This document shows, in pieces, positions 18,201 through 26,706 of a DNA stretch of 39,228 nt. The position numbers and the translations under genes are program-made. This stretch comes from Clostridiales bacterium DTU024 (lineage in GTDB: Bacteria > Bacillota > Clostridia > Christensenellales > Aristaeellaceae), in NCBI GenBank assembly GCA_001513425.1, contig LFTR01000051.1, forward strand, positions 9,056 through 48,283, in the 5' to 3' direction. Every line of letters begins with the position of its first letter. The stretch's first letter is position 1. Below the pieces are notes generated by a model that saw only the letters and a program-made list of their open reading frames with translations, made no database searches and was not told the DNA's origin.

Positions 18201-21200
18201 TAAACACAAAACACGGGAAGAACTGGACCCGGTTAATCTTTTGCAGGATACAGGCCGAAAGATCTGGCGCTTTTTCCGCGATTTCTCCACCGAGGACAGC
18301 AACTATCTGCTCCCGGACAACTTCCAGTTGGGGCGCCGCGAAAAACTGACACACAAGACGTCCCCCACCAATATCGGCCTTCAATTCCTGGCCGCTTTAT
18401 CGGCGCGGGATATGGGCTATGAAACGCTTACCAGCACGCTTGAATACATCACCAGCCTCCTGCACACGGTGCAGTCTCTTCCCAGATGGAACGGGCATCT
18501 GTACAACTGGTACGATACCCGCACGCTGGATATGCTTCATCCGCGCTATGTTTCCACCGTCGACAGCGGCAATTACATCGGCTACATTATTGCCCTGCGC
18601 GGCGGGCTTAAGGAACTGCGGGATGCGCCCGTTATGTCACCCGCGCTGCCGGAGGAACTCAACAAACTTCTCCACAACATCGACGCGGGCGTCAGTCTAA
18701 CGTGCGATTATGCATTGGTGGGCGATTTTGTCAAGGATGTCGCCGCCGCGCGCGGCAATTTGGCCAAACAGTCTACCTACAGGTCCAGCCGCGACATGAG
18801 CGATTTTATCCGCTTGGCGGACTTGGTCGAACACGACGCAACGGCTTTGGACCTAAACGATAGACCCTACGGCGACAAGGCAACGCTGCACGATCTGGCG
18901 GCGGATGGCAATTCCCGGGCCCGCGACCTGCTGGAGAAGATCAAGTGGATGACGGACTCGCTGCGTGCCGAAATAAGGGAAGCTGATTTCGGCAAGCTGT
19001 TCAATCCCAGGCGCAAACTGTTTACCATCGGCTTCAATGCCGGTGAACAAACCCATGACAAATCCTGCTACGACCTGATCGCGTCAGAAGCCGTGCTGAC
19101 CAGCGTTCTGGCCATCGCCAAAGGCGACGTGCCTGTCAGGCATTGGCAGCGCCTGGGGCGTCCGCTCACCATCATTTCCGGTATTCCGGCACACGTTTCG
19201 TGGAGCGGCACCATGTTTGAATACCTCATGCCACAATTGGTCCTGCGGGAGTTTAAGGGCAGCGTGTTTGAGGACTCTTCCCGGGCAGCGGTCCTTCAGC
19301 AGATGAAGTATGCTGAGCAGCACGAGGTCCCGTGGGGCATATCGGAGTCCCAGTATTACCGCTTTGACATCAACCAGAACTACCAATACAAGGCGTTTGG
19401 CGTTCCCAAACTGCGTTTGCAGTCCGTTTACCGCGACATGCTGGTGATTACGCCTTACGCGTCGTTTCTGGCGCTGGATTACGGCGGAGACAAGGTGCTG
19501 GCGAACCTCACCCGCATTTTGGATATGGGGGGCATGGGCGAATACGGTTTTTATGAAGCGATCGATTTTACCGTGCCCGATCCTGTTACGCTGGAAGATT
19601 ACTGCATCGTGCGTTCGTTCATGGCGCACCATCAGGGGATGAGTCTGGTAGCGATCAACAATTACCTCAACAATGGCATCATGCGCAGGCGCTTTCATGA
19701 AACGCCCATGATCAAGGCGGCGGAGGCGTTGGTCGAGGAAACGCATCAGGGCGTGTTCGCCACACCGTCCAGGCGCGGGTACACCATCAATTTGAAACCC
19801 AAGGAATTGCCGCAAGATGAAAGCATCGCCCTGCGCTACGTCAAAAATGTCGGTCTGACAATACCCTCCTCCAACTACATATCAAACGGCGATTATTCCC
19901 TCATGATCACGTCCGACGGGGATGGTTTCAGCACTTGGATGGACAAGATGCTTTATCGCTGGCGTCCGGATGTATATGCCGACACGGGCTACTATATCTA
20001 CGTAAGAGACGTCCAGGACAATCAGTATTGGAGCGCAGCATATAACCCCACGCGCAAAAAGCCCGACCACTATCAGGTCGTCTTTTCGCCCCATCAAAGC
20101 GCGTTTTCGCGCCGGGATGGCGAAGTCGCCACCGAAATGGTGGTTACCATCGGGCCCAATTACCCGCTGGAGTTCCGCAAAATCACCCTCAGAAATATCT
20201 CGAACCGTGCCAAAACGCTGGAAGTCACCAGCTACATGGAAGTCACCATGGATACCTTGGACGCGGAAGCCAGTCATCCGGCGTTTAACAAGTTGTTTAT
20301 TGAGAGTGAATATCTGGACGATCGCCGCGCTTTTATCGCCAAGAGGCGGGATGGTGTGGAAGAAGGTCCCTATGCCCTCAGCATGCTGCACACCGACGCG
20401 CCGCTTGCGCGCCCTGTGGAGTACGAAAACAACCGCCTCAAGTTTATTGGGCGCAACAATGCTCTAAGCAATCCGCAGGCGGTCAGCCAAGGCATGCCGC
20501 TTTCGGGCAGTACTGCCTTTTCAGGCGATCCCGTCCTGTGTATCCGCGCAGCGGTTACCTTGGCGCCGGGCGAAGTTGCCGAACTCACCTTCATGGGCGG
20601 CATGTTCCATACGCGCGAAGAATTGCTGCACGCCGTGGATGACTATGCGTACAGCTACAGGATGCGGGACGCAGCAGAGACGTTCCGCCAGCAAAGCCAA
20701 ATCGAGCTCAAATACCTGGATATGACGGGCACGCAGCATCGGGCGTTCCAAAATATCATCCGGCAGATCTACTACCCGTCCCGGTTCTTAAGGGGGCCGT
20801 CCGAAAACATCCGCCGCAACTGGGGCGGGCAGAGCAGTCTGTGGAAGTTCGGCATATCGGGCGACAACCCCATCATGCTGGTGATCGTGGCGTCGGAGAC
20901 CGAAACCAAATTGATGCGTGATGTCCTCAAGATCTACGAATACATGGGCATCAATCGTGTCAAAACAGACTTGGTCATCCTGGCGCAGAGCAAGTACGGC
21001 TATGCCAATGATGTTGTGGACATGATAAATACCGCCACCAGCAGCCTGAGGCTGTACGACAGCCCGCGCGAAAGGTCGGGTATCTACATCATCCGCTCCT
21101 ATGAGCTGAGCCCGGCGGAGACTGACTTGCTTTTCACCGTTGCCGGCGTGGTGTTTACGGGCGAAACGGGCATTTATTTCAGAAGGAATACCGCCCGGTA

Positions 21201-21201
21201 A
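15277..21201 (+). CDS. Cyclic beta-1,2-glucan synthase, GT84 plus cyclisation (Glycoamylase/GH189-type) plus GH94-associated N-terminal region; lacks the GH94 catalytic domain
   Basis: Track ORF starts at 15229; MDLIKRQ at 15277 is the more likely start. GT-A region ITLDADSDLVLG, QHRWIRGDWQLLP (QxxRW), several TM segments, SGNYIGYIIALRGGL...HVSWSGTMFEYLMP...GISESQYYRFD cyclisation region, then MVVTIGPNYPLEFRKITLRNIS. Confidence 0.9.
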   Translation: MDLIKRQKNRQTRQEGLRAQESFGPKEWTEQMTALAGNLSRVKWKKHNIIVVNSTKVHNRMNEFRALIEDMPSDIIALIPSARWLFDNFQMVYREIKRLNASMTGFAAMPVLKGREGRGLPRMYVIARKMVEASGGYLNEENIILMIKAYQEVQPLTNRELHVMPEMIGLAVLEHVLDVTREIISVAELKARADRFVKENYNAEHDYPDIAPLIKPVPESETDIYFHSHVLYLLKNLSAEQQAIQRYIAFHFEDEGQNIASVDIFKEESRQESILESAIRNPVASLKELNELNEETLFEELSLVEGILSKDPAGVYPRMDAGSRGMYRLVIERLSKKHAYQETDVAETCLNLAQRGHPRLTNPHHVGVYLVGKGKGLLKEKLLKGKTAGIVKEKKNVKGLAYFLSGGLLLALMAFLVFFALQKEGYGGQAAHVSLYLLAALPLLVGLAVKITNYVFSRSVPAKELPAMDYTESIPESAAAYVIMPVIISKEKQGINYLNRLEKHFLANRQDNLHFALLADYADAPAKEMPEDEGIRRALTDRLAVLNAQYPSELPKFSLFIRERRWNESEDSFMCWERKRGKLEEFNRLLNEEPVENTSFEIVLAAPELWGNIRYVITLDADSDLVLGNAAKMVGIIDHPLNRAIVDMKSGTVKEGYAIIQPQVMNHISLGNSSFEKVYSGRTGLPNYSMAVSDVYQDVFEQGTFVGKGIYNAKVFHTLLNGVIPENRVLSHDLLESCIARTAFAGNAFIVESFPGSYASYVKRQHRWIRGDWQLLPWLFGRKLSFLSKWKIVDDLRASLMPVAKLAVLFINLLLFPHAWWVWAGLMAVPLVIDFGTLLLNIVVHLAQKQRYVLLYRKLLSEIIVQICRFVLDLVLIPYEAYYSMDAVLRTLYRYLISKKRFLMWEAFEHAEKAAANSFGLYLGRMWPTVIPAGLLAWVIFITPLPLLAILLYALLALSWAMSSFIAYWISRPNDKHKTREELDPVNLLQDTGRKIWRFFRDFSTEDSNYLLPDNFQLGRREKLTHKTSPTNIGLQFLAALSARDMGYETLTSTLEYITSLLHTVQSLPRWNGHLYNWYDTRTLDMLHPRYVSTVDSGNYIGYIIALRGGLKELRDAPVMSPALPEELNKLLHNIDAGVSLTCDYALVGDFVKDVAAARGNLAKQSTYRSSRDMSDFIRLADLVEHDATALDLNDRPYGDKATLHDLAADGNSRARDLLEKIKWMTDSLRAEIREADFGKLFNPRRKLFTIGFNAGEQTHDKSCYDLIASEAVLTSVLAIAKGDVPVRHWQRLGRPLTIISGIPAHVSWSGTMFEYLMPQLVLREFKGSVFEDSSRAAVLQQMKYAEQHEVPWGISESQYYRFDINQNYQYKAFGVPKLRLQSVYRDMLVITPYASFLALDYGGDKVLANLTRILDMGGMGEYGFYEAIDFTVPDPVTLEDYCIVRSFMAHHQGMSLVAINNYLNNGIMRRRFHETPMIKAAEALVEETHQGVFATPSRRGYTINLKPKELPQDESIALRYVKNVGLTIPSSNYISNGDYSLMITSDGDGFSTWMDKMLYRWRPDVYADTGYYIYVRDVQDNQYWSAAYNPTRKKPDHYQVVFSPHQSAFSRRDGEVATEMVVTIGPNYPLEFRKITLRNISNRAKTLEVTSYMEVTMDTLDAEASHPAFNKLFIESEYLDDRRAFIAKRRDGVEEGPYALSMLHTDAPLARPVEYENNRLKFIGRNNALSNPQAVSQGMPLSGSTAFSGDPVLCIRAAVTLAPGEVAELTFMGGMFHTREELLHAVDDYAYSYRMRDAAETFRQQSQIELKYLDMTGTQHRAFQNIIRQIYYPSRFLRGPSENIRRNWGGQSSLWKFGISGDNPIMLVIVASETETKLMRDVLKIYEYMGINRVKTDLVILAQSKYGYANDVVDMINTATSSLRLYDSPRERSGIYIIRSYELSPAETDLLFTVAGVVFTGETGIYFRRNTAR

Positions 21202-21231
21202 TGGTACATGGGCACATGAGGAGGAGTATTC

Positions 21232-23613
21232 GTGCAATTTAGTGGAGATGCATTGTCTTTTTATAACGGTTTTGGCGGGTTCAGCCCGGATGGCAAGGAG
21301 TATGTCGTTACCTTGGATGAGGGCAAGACCCCGCCCGCACCTTGGATAAACGTTATCAGCAATCCGACGTTCGGGTTTGCCGTGTCGGAGACCGGCGCGG
21401 GATCCACCTGGGCGGGCAACAGCCGCGAAAATAAGATAACGCCCTGGTCGAACGACCCGGTCACCGATCGTGCCGGAGAAGCGATCTACATCAAGGACGA
21501 AGCGTCGCGCAGTGTTATCACGCCCATGTCCCTGGGCAGGCGGGACAGGGGCGCGTATACGGTGCACCACGGCTTTGGTTATACCCGTTTTGAGCACGAG
21601 GAAGAGGGGCTCAAACAAAGCCTTAAGGTGTTTACACCGCTGGATGAACCCCTCAAGATTTGGGCGTTGGATATCACCAATGTATCCGGGCGGGAGCGTG
21701 CGCTTTCCATTACCTACTATGTGGAATGGGTGCTGGGCGTGCAAAAAAGGCTGACCAATCCCTACATCGTGACGGAGTACAACAACCGTCACGAGTATAT
21801 GTCCGCTGAAAACGTCTACAACCCCGACTACCGCGAGTACCGTGCGTTTATGTTTTCCTCAGAGGCAGTCGCCGGGTACACGGGGGAGAAACAGGATGTT
21901 CTGGGGCGCGGGGGGAGTGTTCAATACCCTCTGGGGCTGGACACGGAACTGACTTTCACTACCGGCGTGGGTCTGGATGCTTGCGGCGCGCTGCAAGTGG
22001 CGGTCAGACTGGCCGCCGGGGAAACCCGGCAGGTGATCTTCGGCCTGGGCTATTGTGACGATGCGGACGTGGCCGAACATTACTGCGCCAAATACCGCAG
22101 AAAAAACATGGTTGGCGAAGAATTGGAGCGCGTTTCCGCTTACTGGGGCGAAACGTTGGGCACGGTGCAGGTGGAAACACACGACAAGGCCATCGATTTT
22201 ATGCTCAACGGATGGCTCATGTATCAGAACATCTCCTGCCGCATGTATTCCCGTGCTGCCTTTTACCAGTGCGGCGGCGCGTACGGTTACCGCGATCAGT
22301 TGCAGGACGTGCTGGCGCTGTTGTTGGCGCAGCCGCAGATGGCGCGCGATCAGATACTTATTGCCGCATCCCGGCAGTTTCCCCAAGGGGATGTCCAGCA
22401 TTGGTGGCATCCGCCCACGGGCGTGGGCGTCAGGACCAAAATAAGCGATGACCTTTTATGGCTGCCCTATGTAACGGCCGCATACATTGAAGCAACCGGC
22501 GATACCGGCGTATTGAGTGAAGAGACGCCCTACATTGAGGGACCGGGGCTCAGCGATATGCAGCACGACATGATGTTTGTGCCGGAAATAAGCCTCGAAA
22601 AGGATACGCTGTACGAACACTGCAAGAAGGCCATCCTGAAAACGGGGTTTGGCGAAAATGGCTTGCCGCTGATGGGCGGGGGCGACTGGAACGACGGGAT
22701 GGACAGGGTGGGCATCCAGGGCAAGGGCGAAAGCGTTTGGCTGGCGTGGTTCCTGTACGCCGTTATCGACTGTTTCATTCCGCTGAGCCGCCTGATGGGA
22801 GATAATAGTTTTGCCGACGAGATGCACGTTCTCAAAGAAACGCTTAAGGCCAATATCAACAAGAACGCCTGGGATGGCGAGTGGTTTTTGCGGGCGTTTT
22901 ATGACGACGGAACGAAGCTCGGCTCAAGCGAAAATAATGAATGCCGTATTGACTCTATCAGCCAATCCTGGAGCATCATTTCCGGCGCGGGGCAAAAGGA
23001 CAAGCAGCTCAAGGCGTTTGATTCAGCCTACAAATACCTGGTGTTGGAGGATGAGGGCGTATCGCTTCTCTTGACGCCGCCCTTTGACAAGACGCCCAAA
23101 AACCCCGGTTACATCAAGGATTACGCACCCGGGGTTCGCGAAAACGGCGGGCAGTACACGCACGGCGCGATCTGGCTGGCCATTGCTGCCGCGCTGCTTA
23201 ACGACACCAAGCGCGCGTATGCGCTCTTTTCCATGCTTAATCCCATCAATCACACATCCAGCCGCAAAGGCGCGATGCTTTACGAAAAGGAGCCCTACGT
23301 GATGGCGGGGGACGTTTCTTACATGGCGCCCTATACCGGGCGCGGCGGGTGGAGCTGGTACACCGGCAGCGCTGCCTGGCTGTATACCGGCATGCTCAGG
23401 TACCTCCTTGGAATGCACAAGGAGGGCGATACACTGATCGTTGCCCCCCGCGTACCGGATAATTTCGGGGATTATACTATAAAATACCGCTACAGATCCA
23501 CGCTTTACATCTTGGATGTCAAGATCAGCCGGCGGGACGCCGCCGATATCGAGGTAACCCGCATTCTTTTGCGCGACGACGGGGGCGAACATCACATCAC
23601 GGTGGAAGCGTAA
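21232..23613 (+). CDS. GH94 family phosphorylase, equivalent to the C-terminal domain of cyclic beta-1,2-glucan synthase / 1,2-beta-oligoglucan phosphorylase-like
   Basis: 793 aa, GTG start preceded by GAGGAGG; FYNGFGGFSPDGKEYVVTLDEGKTPPAPWINVISNPTFGFAVSETGAGSTWAGNSRENKITPWSNDPVTD, GGGDWNDGMDRVG catalytic-Asp region, APYTGRGGWSWYTGSAAW. Confidence 0.93.
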   Translation: MQFSGDALSFYNGFGGFSPDGKEYVVTLDEGKTPPAPWINVISNPTFGFAVSETGAGSTWAGNSRENKITPWSNDPVTDRAGEAIYIKDEASRSVITPMSLGRRDRGAYTVHHGFGYTRFEHEEEGLKQSLKVFTPLDEPLKIWALDITNVSGRERALSITYYVEWVLGVQKRLTNPYIVTEYNNRHEYMSAENVYNPDYREYRAFMFSSEAVAGYTGEKQDVLGRGGSVQYPLGLDTELTFTTGVGLDACGALQVAVRLAAGETRQVIFGLGYCDDADVAEHYCAKYRRKNMVGEELERVSAYWGETLGTVQVETHDKAIDFMLNGWLMYQNISCRMYSRAAFYQCGGAYGYRDQLQDVLALLLAQPQMARDQILIAASRQFPQGDVQHWWHPPTGVGVRTKISDDLLWLPYVTAAYIEATGDTGVLSEETPYIEGPGLSDMQHDMMFVPEISLEKDTLYEHCKKAILKTGFGENGLPLMGGGDWNDGMDRVGIQGKGESVWLAWFLYAVIDCFIPLSRLMGDNSFADEMHVLKETLKANINKNAWDGEWFLRAFYDDGTKLGSSENNECRIDSISQSWSIISGAGQKDKQLKAFDSAYKYLVLEDEGVSLLLTPPFDKTPKNPGYIKDYAPGVRENGGQYTHGAIWLAIAAALLNDTKRAYALFSMLNPINHTSSRKGAMLYEKEPYVMAGDVSYMAPYTGRGGWSWYTGSAAWLYTGMLRYLLGMHKEGDTLIVAPRVPDNFGDYTIKYRYRSTLYILDVKISRRDAADIEVTRILLRDDGGEHHITVEA

Positions 23614-23643
23614 TTGCACGGAGCCGCCAGGAAATAACCTTTG

Positions 23644-23683
23644 AAAAAATCCCGCTCCTCACAACCGTGAAGAACGGGATTTT
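23644..23683. terminator. Bidirectional terminator hairpin between convergent GH94 and FMN-reductase genes
   Basis: AAAATCCCGCTCCTCAC-aacc-GTGAAGAACGGGATTTT: 17-bp stem with two mismatches, flanked by A and T runs. Confidence 0.8.
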
Positions 23684-23743
23684 CGCTTGCCGGGTAACAA
23701 CGATTGAGGCCTTGCGATATGCCCCTGCCAGTCCCGCCATAGA

Positions 23744-24580
23744 CTACTTATGTTTTTCGTAGAAACGGATGAAGGCGTTCATTACGCTCTGGATGAATTC
23801 GCGGGTTCCCTCGTTTATAAACGAGCCGTCCTCATTAAACAGGTCTTTGGCTTCCGCAATATAGACTTCAGGCTGCCCCATCAACACCGTGTTGACGACC
23901 GTCAGCAGTTTTTTGAGTTCCAGTGCCGCGGCCAGTGCGCCCAGCGCGCCGGGTGTGATGCCCATCACCATGGCGGGCTTGCGGCTCCAGTTGTTCTTGC
24001 CCATGGGGCGGGAGGCAATGTCGACCGCGTTTTTGATGGGTGCGGTGAAGGTGCGGTTATATTCGGGGGTCACGAAGATGACACCGTCCAGCGATTTGAC
24101 TTTGGCGCGGAACGCGATGATCTTGTCAGGCACGGGGCCATCCGTGTCCCAGGCCTGATCGTAAAAGGGCAGGTCCTTGATCCGGATGATCTCTGCCACA
24201 TAGCCTTCAGGCGTCATGTCTTCCAAAAGATCCGCGAGCCTGCGTGAGTACGAGCCCACGCGGAAGCTGCCGACAAAAATGCCAAAGCGTTTTGCGGGGG
24301 CTTCAAATGCCCTATATTCTTCATTGTTGTCAAAGGCCTTGCGCGCATACGGGCACACCGGAACGACCTTCAGTCCTTTTTGCTTGACGTCTTCCATTGC
24401 GAAAGCGAGCATTTGCCCCGCGATACCCTGCCCGCGGAACTGTTCTTCCACTTGAACATGACGGAAAACCATGGTTTTTTCGCCGTTCAAAGAAAGAAGG
24501 ATGCGGCCTATTTCGCGGCCGTCCTGATAAGCCGCATAACGGCGTGACTCGTCAACGTACTTGAATTGCAGCGTCTCCAT
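23744..24580 (-). CDS. Fusion protein: N-terminal GNAT (Acetyltransf_CG-like) domain plus NADPH-dependent FMN reductase
   Basis: 278 aa single ORF; residues about 1-90 FRHVQVEEQFRGQGIAGQMLAFAMEDVKQKGLKVVPVCPYARKAF; residues about 96-278 GIFVGSFRVGSYSRRLADLL...VIFVTPEYNRTFTAPIKNAVDIASRP. Confidence 0.88.
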   Translation of the reverse strand: METLQFKYVDESRRYAAYQDGREIGRILLSLNGEKTMVFRHVQVEEQFRGQGIAGQMLAFAMEDVKQKGLKVVPVCPYARKAFDNNEEYRAFEAPAKRFGIFVGSFRVGSYSRRLADLLEDMTPEGYVAEIIRIKDLPFYDQAWDTDGPVPDKIIAFRAKVKSLDGVIFVTPEYNRTFTAPIKNAVDIASRPMGKNNWSRKPAMVMGITPGALGALAAALELKKLLTVVNTVLMGQPEVYIAEAKDLFNEDGSFINEGTREFIQSVMNAFIRFYEKHK

Positions 24581-24651
24581 AACATAACCTCACTCATTTT
24601 CTTTAGTACAACCTTATGATATACCCATTATTCCCGGGCGGGAAACCTATT

Positions 24652-26580
24652 TCAATATTCGCCACGGTCATCAGCGTCGTCGAATTTGGGCGTGAAGATA
24701 CCTGCGCGGTAGGCATGCAGCAGGTGCTTTAGATCCGCGATCCTTTCGGCGCGCCGTTTCCCTTCATCCGTATCGGCTACCATCTGCCTGGATCCGAAAG
24801 GCAAATACTCCGTCTGGGTGGAGGTGATGTCGCTATTTTGGCGCACGGCCTCCTCCACGCCCGCAAACGGCTCATGCGCCACGATGCGCATGTCGCGCGA
24901 GTTGGAGATGAGCGTATACCCCGCGATGCCCGTTTTGGGCTGGTACGCGCGGCTGAAGCCTCCGTCGATCACGATTATGCGCCCGCCCGCGCGCAGCGGG
25001 GATTCGCCCTTAAGTACAGGCGTGTGCCCGTTGATGATGCGCCCTGTCTGCGGATCCAGGCCAAAGGCGGCCAGCATCATTTCGCAGCTTTCCCGCGTTT
25101 TGTTAAAGGCATAATAGGGGTCGCGCGGCTCATGGAAGGCGGCGCGGTCCGCAATCATCAGGTGGGCAAACGTGCTCATTTTGCGTCCGCACAACGGCGA
25201 AAAATCTCCGCACCAGAGGAACCACATGAAGTCCGTATCGCTCTGGGCGCGCCCGCGGTAGCTTGCGCGCGCCTTCGTGTCGCAATAATCAAAATACGCG
25301 CTGCCCGACAATGTGCTGCCCTCAAAATCGACTTCGCGAAGAGTGCCCTGCCGGGTCAGCGGGATGCAGCCATGGAACAGGAGGTTGCCGTTGTCGCGGC
25401 GGTAGATGCTGCCGTGGTCGTACAAGAAGCGGATCTGGCGGTGCAGGCGGTCGCTGCTTTCAAAATCCTCGCACAATTCCGTAACGACCTTGTCTTCACC
25501 CAGGGTCAGATCATATCTGTCGTCCCCTGAAAGCGTCGGGAACTGCTGGTAGATGAGCGGCCAGCGTTTTTCGCCCACTGTGATCGTGGCGCTGCCGGTG
25601 TCGATCTTGTCCAGCAGCAATTTATCTTCCATATAGTATTCCGGATGGCGGCGGATCAATTGGCCTTCCAGCTTAAACATGATGATGGTGATGGTCTTGA
25701 GCGCCGCTTCATCCGGGCTTAAGTTCGGATAGCTTTTTTGCGCCAAAGCGTACAGCGGCCGCATAGCGATGCCGTAGCCGCTTTCAAGCAGACGCAGGTT
25801 GCCGTAGGCGAGGGAATTGCGCACCGCGGCGGCCACGCATGCCCGGCTGCCCGCCGCCGCGCCCATCCACAGAATGTCGTGATTGCCCCAGGTGAGATCC
25901 ACTGCCGGGTGGCGCATAAGCATATCCAATATCTTGTCCGGGTCGCCTCCACGGTCAAAAATGTCGCCCAGCACGTGCAGCCTGTCCACCGCCAGATGCT
26001 TGATAAGCCCGCACAGGGCGCTGAGGAAGTCCCTTTGCGCGCCGATGCCTATCACGGTGTCCACGATTTTATCGTGATAATTGCGTTGGTTTTGGCTCTC
26101 GTCCACCTGGTAGTTGATCAGTTCTTCCAGGATAAATGAAAACGCTTCCGGGATAGCGCGGCGCACTTCTTCCCTTGTATATTTGGTGGATACCAGCCGC
26201 GCCAGGCGGATCAATAAAAGCAGCGTACGCTTGAACCAAGCGTCATCCGCAATGCCTTCTTTTTCCAGGAGCTTTAGTTTTTGCAGCGGATAGTAGATCA
26301 CGGCGCAAAGGGCGCTTCGTTCGGTTTCACTCAGTTCCCCGCCAAAGAGCGCGTCCGTTTTTTCGCGGATGACGCCGGAGCAATTATTGAGGATGTGCTC
26401 AAACGCCTCATACTCGCCATGCAGGTCGCTCATGAAATGCTCTGTCCCCTTGGGTAGGCTGTTCATGGCTTCCAGGCCGCTGATCTGCGCATAAAGGGAT
26501 TGCACCGTTGGGTACTTTTCCCGCAGCAACTTCAGATATTTCATTTGTTCCGGGGACAGGGCGCATGTACTCACGCTCAT
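24652..26580 (-). CDS. fbp: Fructose-1,6-bisphosphatase class III
   Basis: 642 aa; FMSDLHGEYEAFEHILNN, VLGDIFDRGGDPDKILDML, WGNHDILWMGAAAGS metallophosphatase motifs typical of Firmicutes FBPase III. Confidence 0.95.
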   Translation of the reverse strand: MSVSTCALSPEQMKYLKLLREKYPTVQSLYAQISGLEAMNSLPKGTEHFMSDLHGEYEAFEHILNNCSGVIREKTDALFGGELSETERSALCAVIYYPLQKLKLLEKEGIADDAWFKRTLLLLIRLARLVSTKYTREEVRRAIPEAFSFILEELINYQVDESQNQRNYHDKIVDTVIGIGAQRDFLSALCGLIKHLAVDRLHVLGDIFDRGGDPDKILDMLMRHPAVDLTWGNHDILWMGAAAGSRACVAAAVRNSLAYGNLRLLESGYGIAMRPLYALAQKSYPNLSPDEAALKTITIIMFKLEGQLIRRHPEYYMEDKLLLDKIDTGSATITVGEKRWPLIYQQFPTLSGDDRYDLTLGEDKVVTELCEDFESSDRLHRQIRFLYDHGSIYRRDNGNLLFHGCIPLTRQGTLREVDFEGSTLSGSAYFDYCDTKARASYRGRAQSDTDFMWFLWCGDFSPLCGRKMSTFAHLMIADRAAFHEPRDPYYAFNKTRESCEMMLAAFGLDPQTGRIINGHTPVLKGESPLRAGGRIIVIDGGFSRAYQPKTGIAGYTLISNSRDMRIVAHEPFAGVEEAVRQNSDITSTQTEYLPFGSRQMVADTDEGKRRAERIADLKHLLHAYRAGIFTPKFDDADDRGEY

Positions 26581-26649
26581 CTGATACCTCCGTCAAAGCG
26601 ATGTTCTGTGTTTATCGTAACCTGCGCGCCGGTTACCGTCAAGCAAAGG

Positions 26650-26678
26650 TTGATATCACGGCACGCTTTTTATATAAT
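26650..26678 (+). promoter_or_regulatory. Putative sigma-A promoter
   Basis: TTGATA-N17-TATAAT located 29 nt upstream of ATG 26707. Confidence 0.8.
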
Positions 26679-26706
26679 GGCTCCATCAACAGAAATGGGG
26701 AGCGGT

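Noticed and set aside
19084-19815. 243-aa and similar long antisense ORFs inside the cyclic glucan synthase (also 20788-21792)
   Set aside because: Shadow ORFs opposite a well-supported coding frame; no RBS or recognisable domain.
26500-26706. N-terminal extension of the dihydrolipoyl dehydrogenase ORF (also 26508-26720)
   Set aside because: A TTGATA-N17-TATAAT promoter lies inside this stretch and the FAD-binding motif begins right at the 26707 ATG, so the upstream part is not translated.
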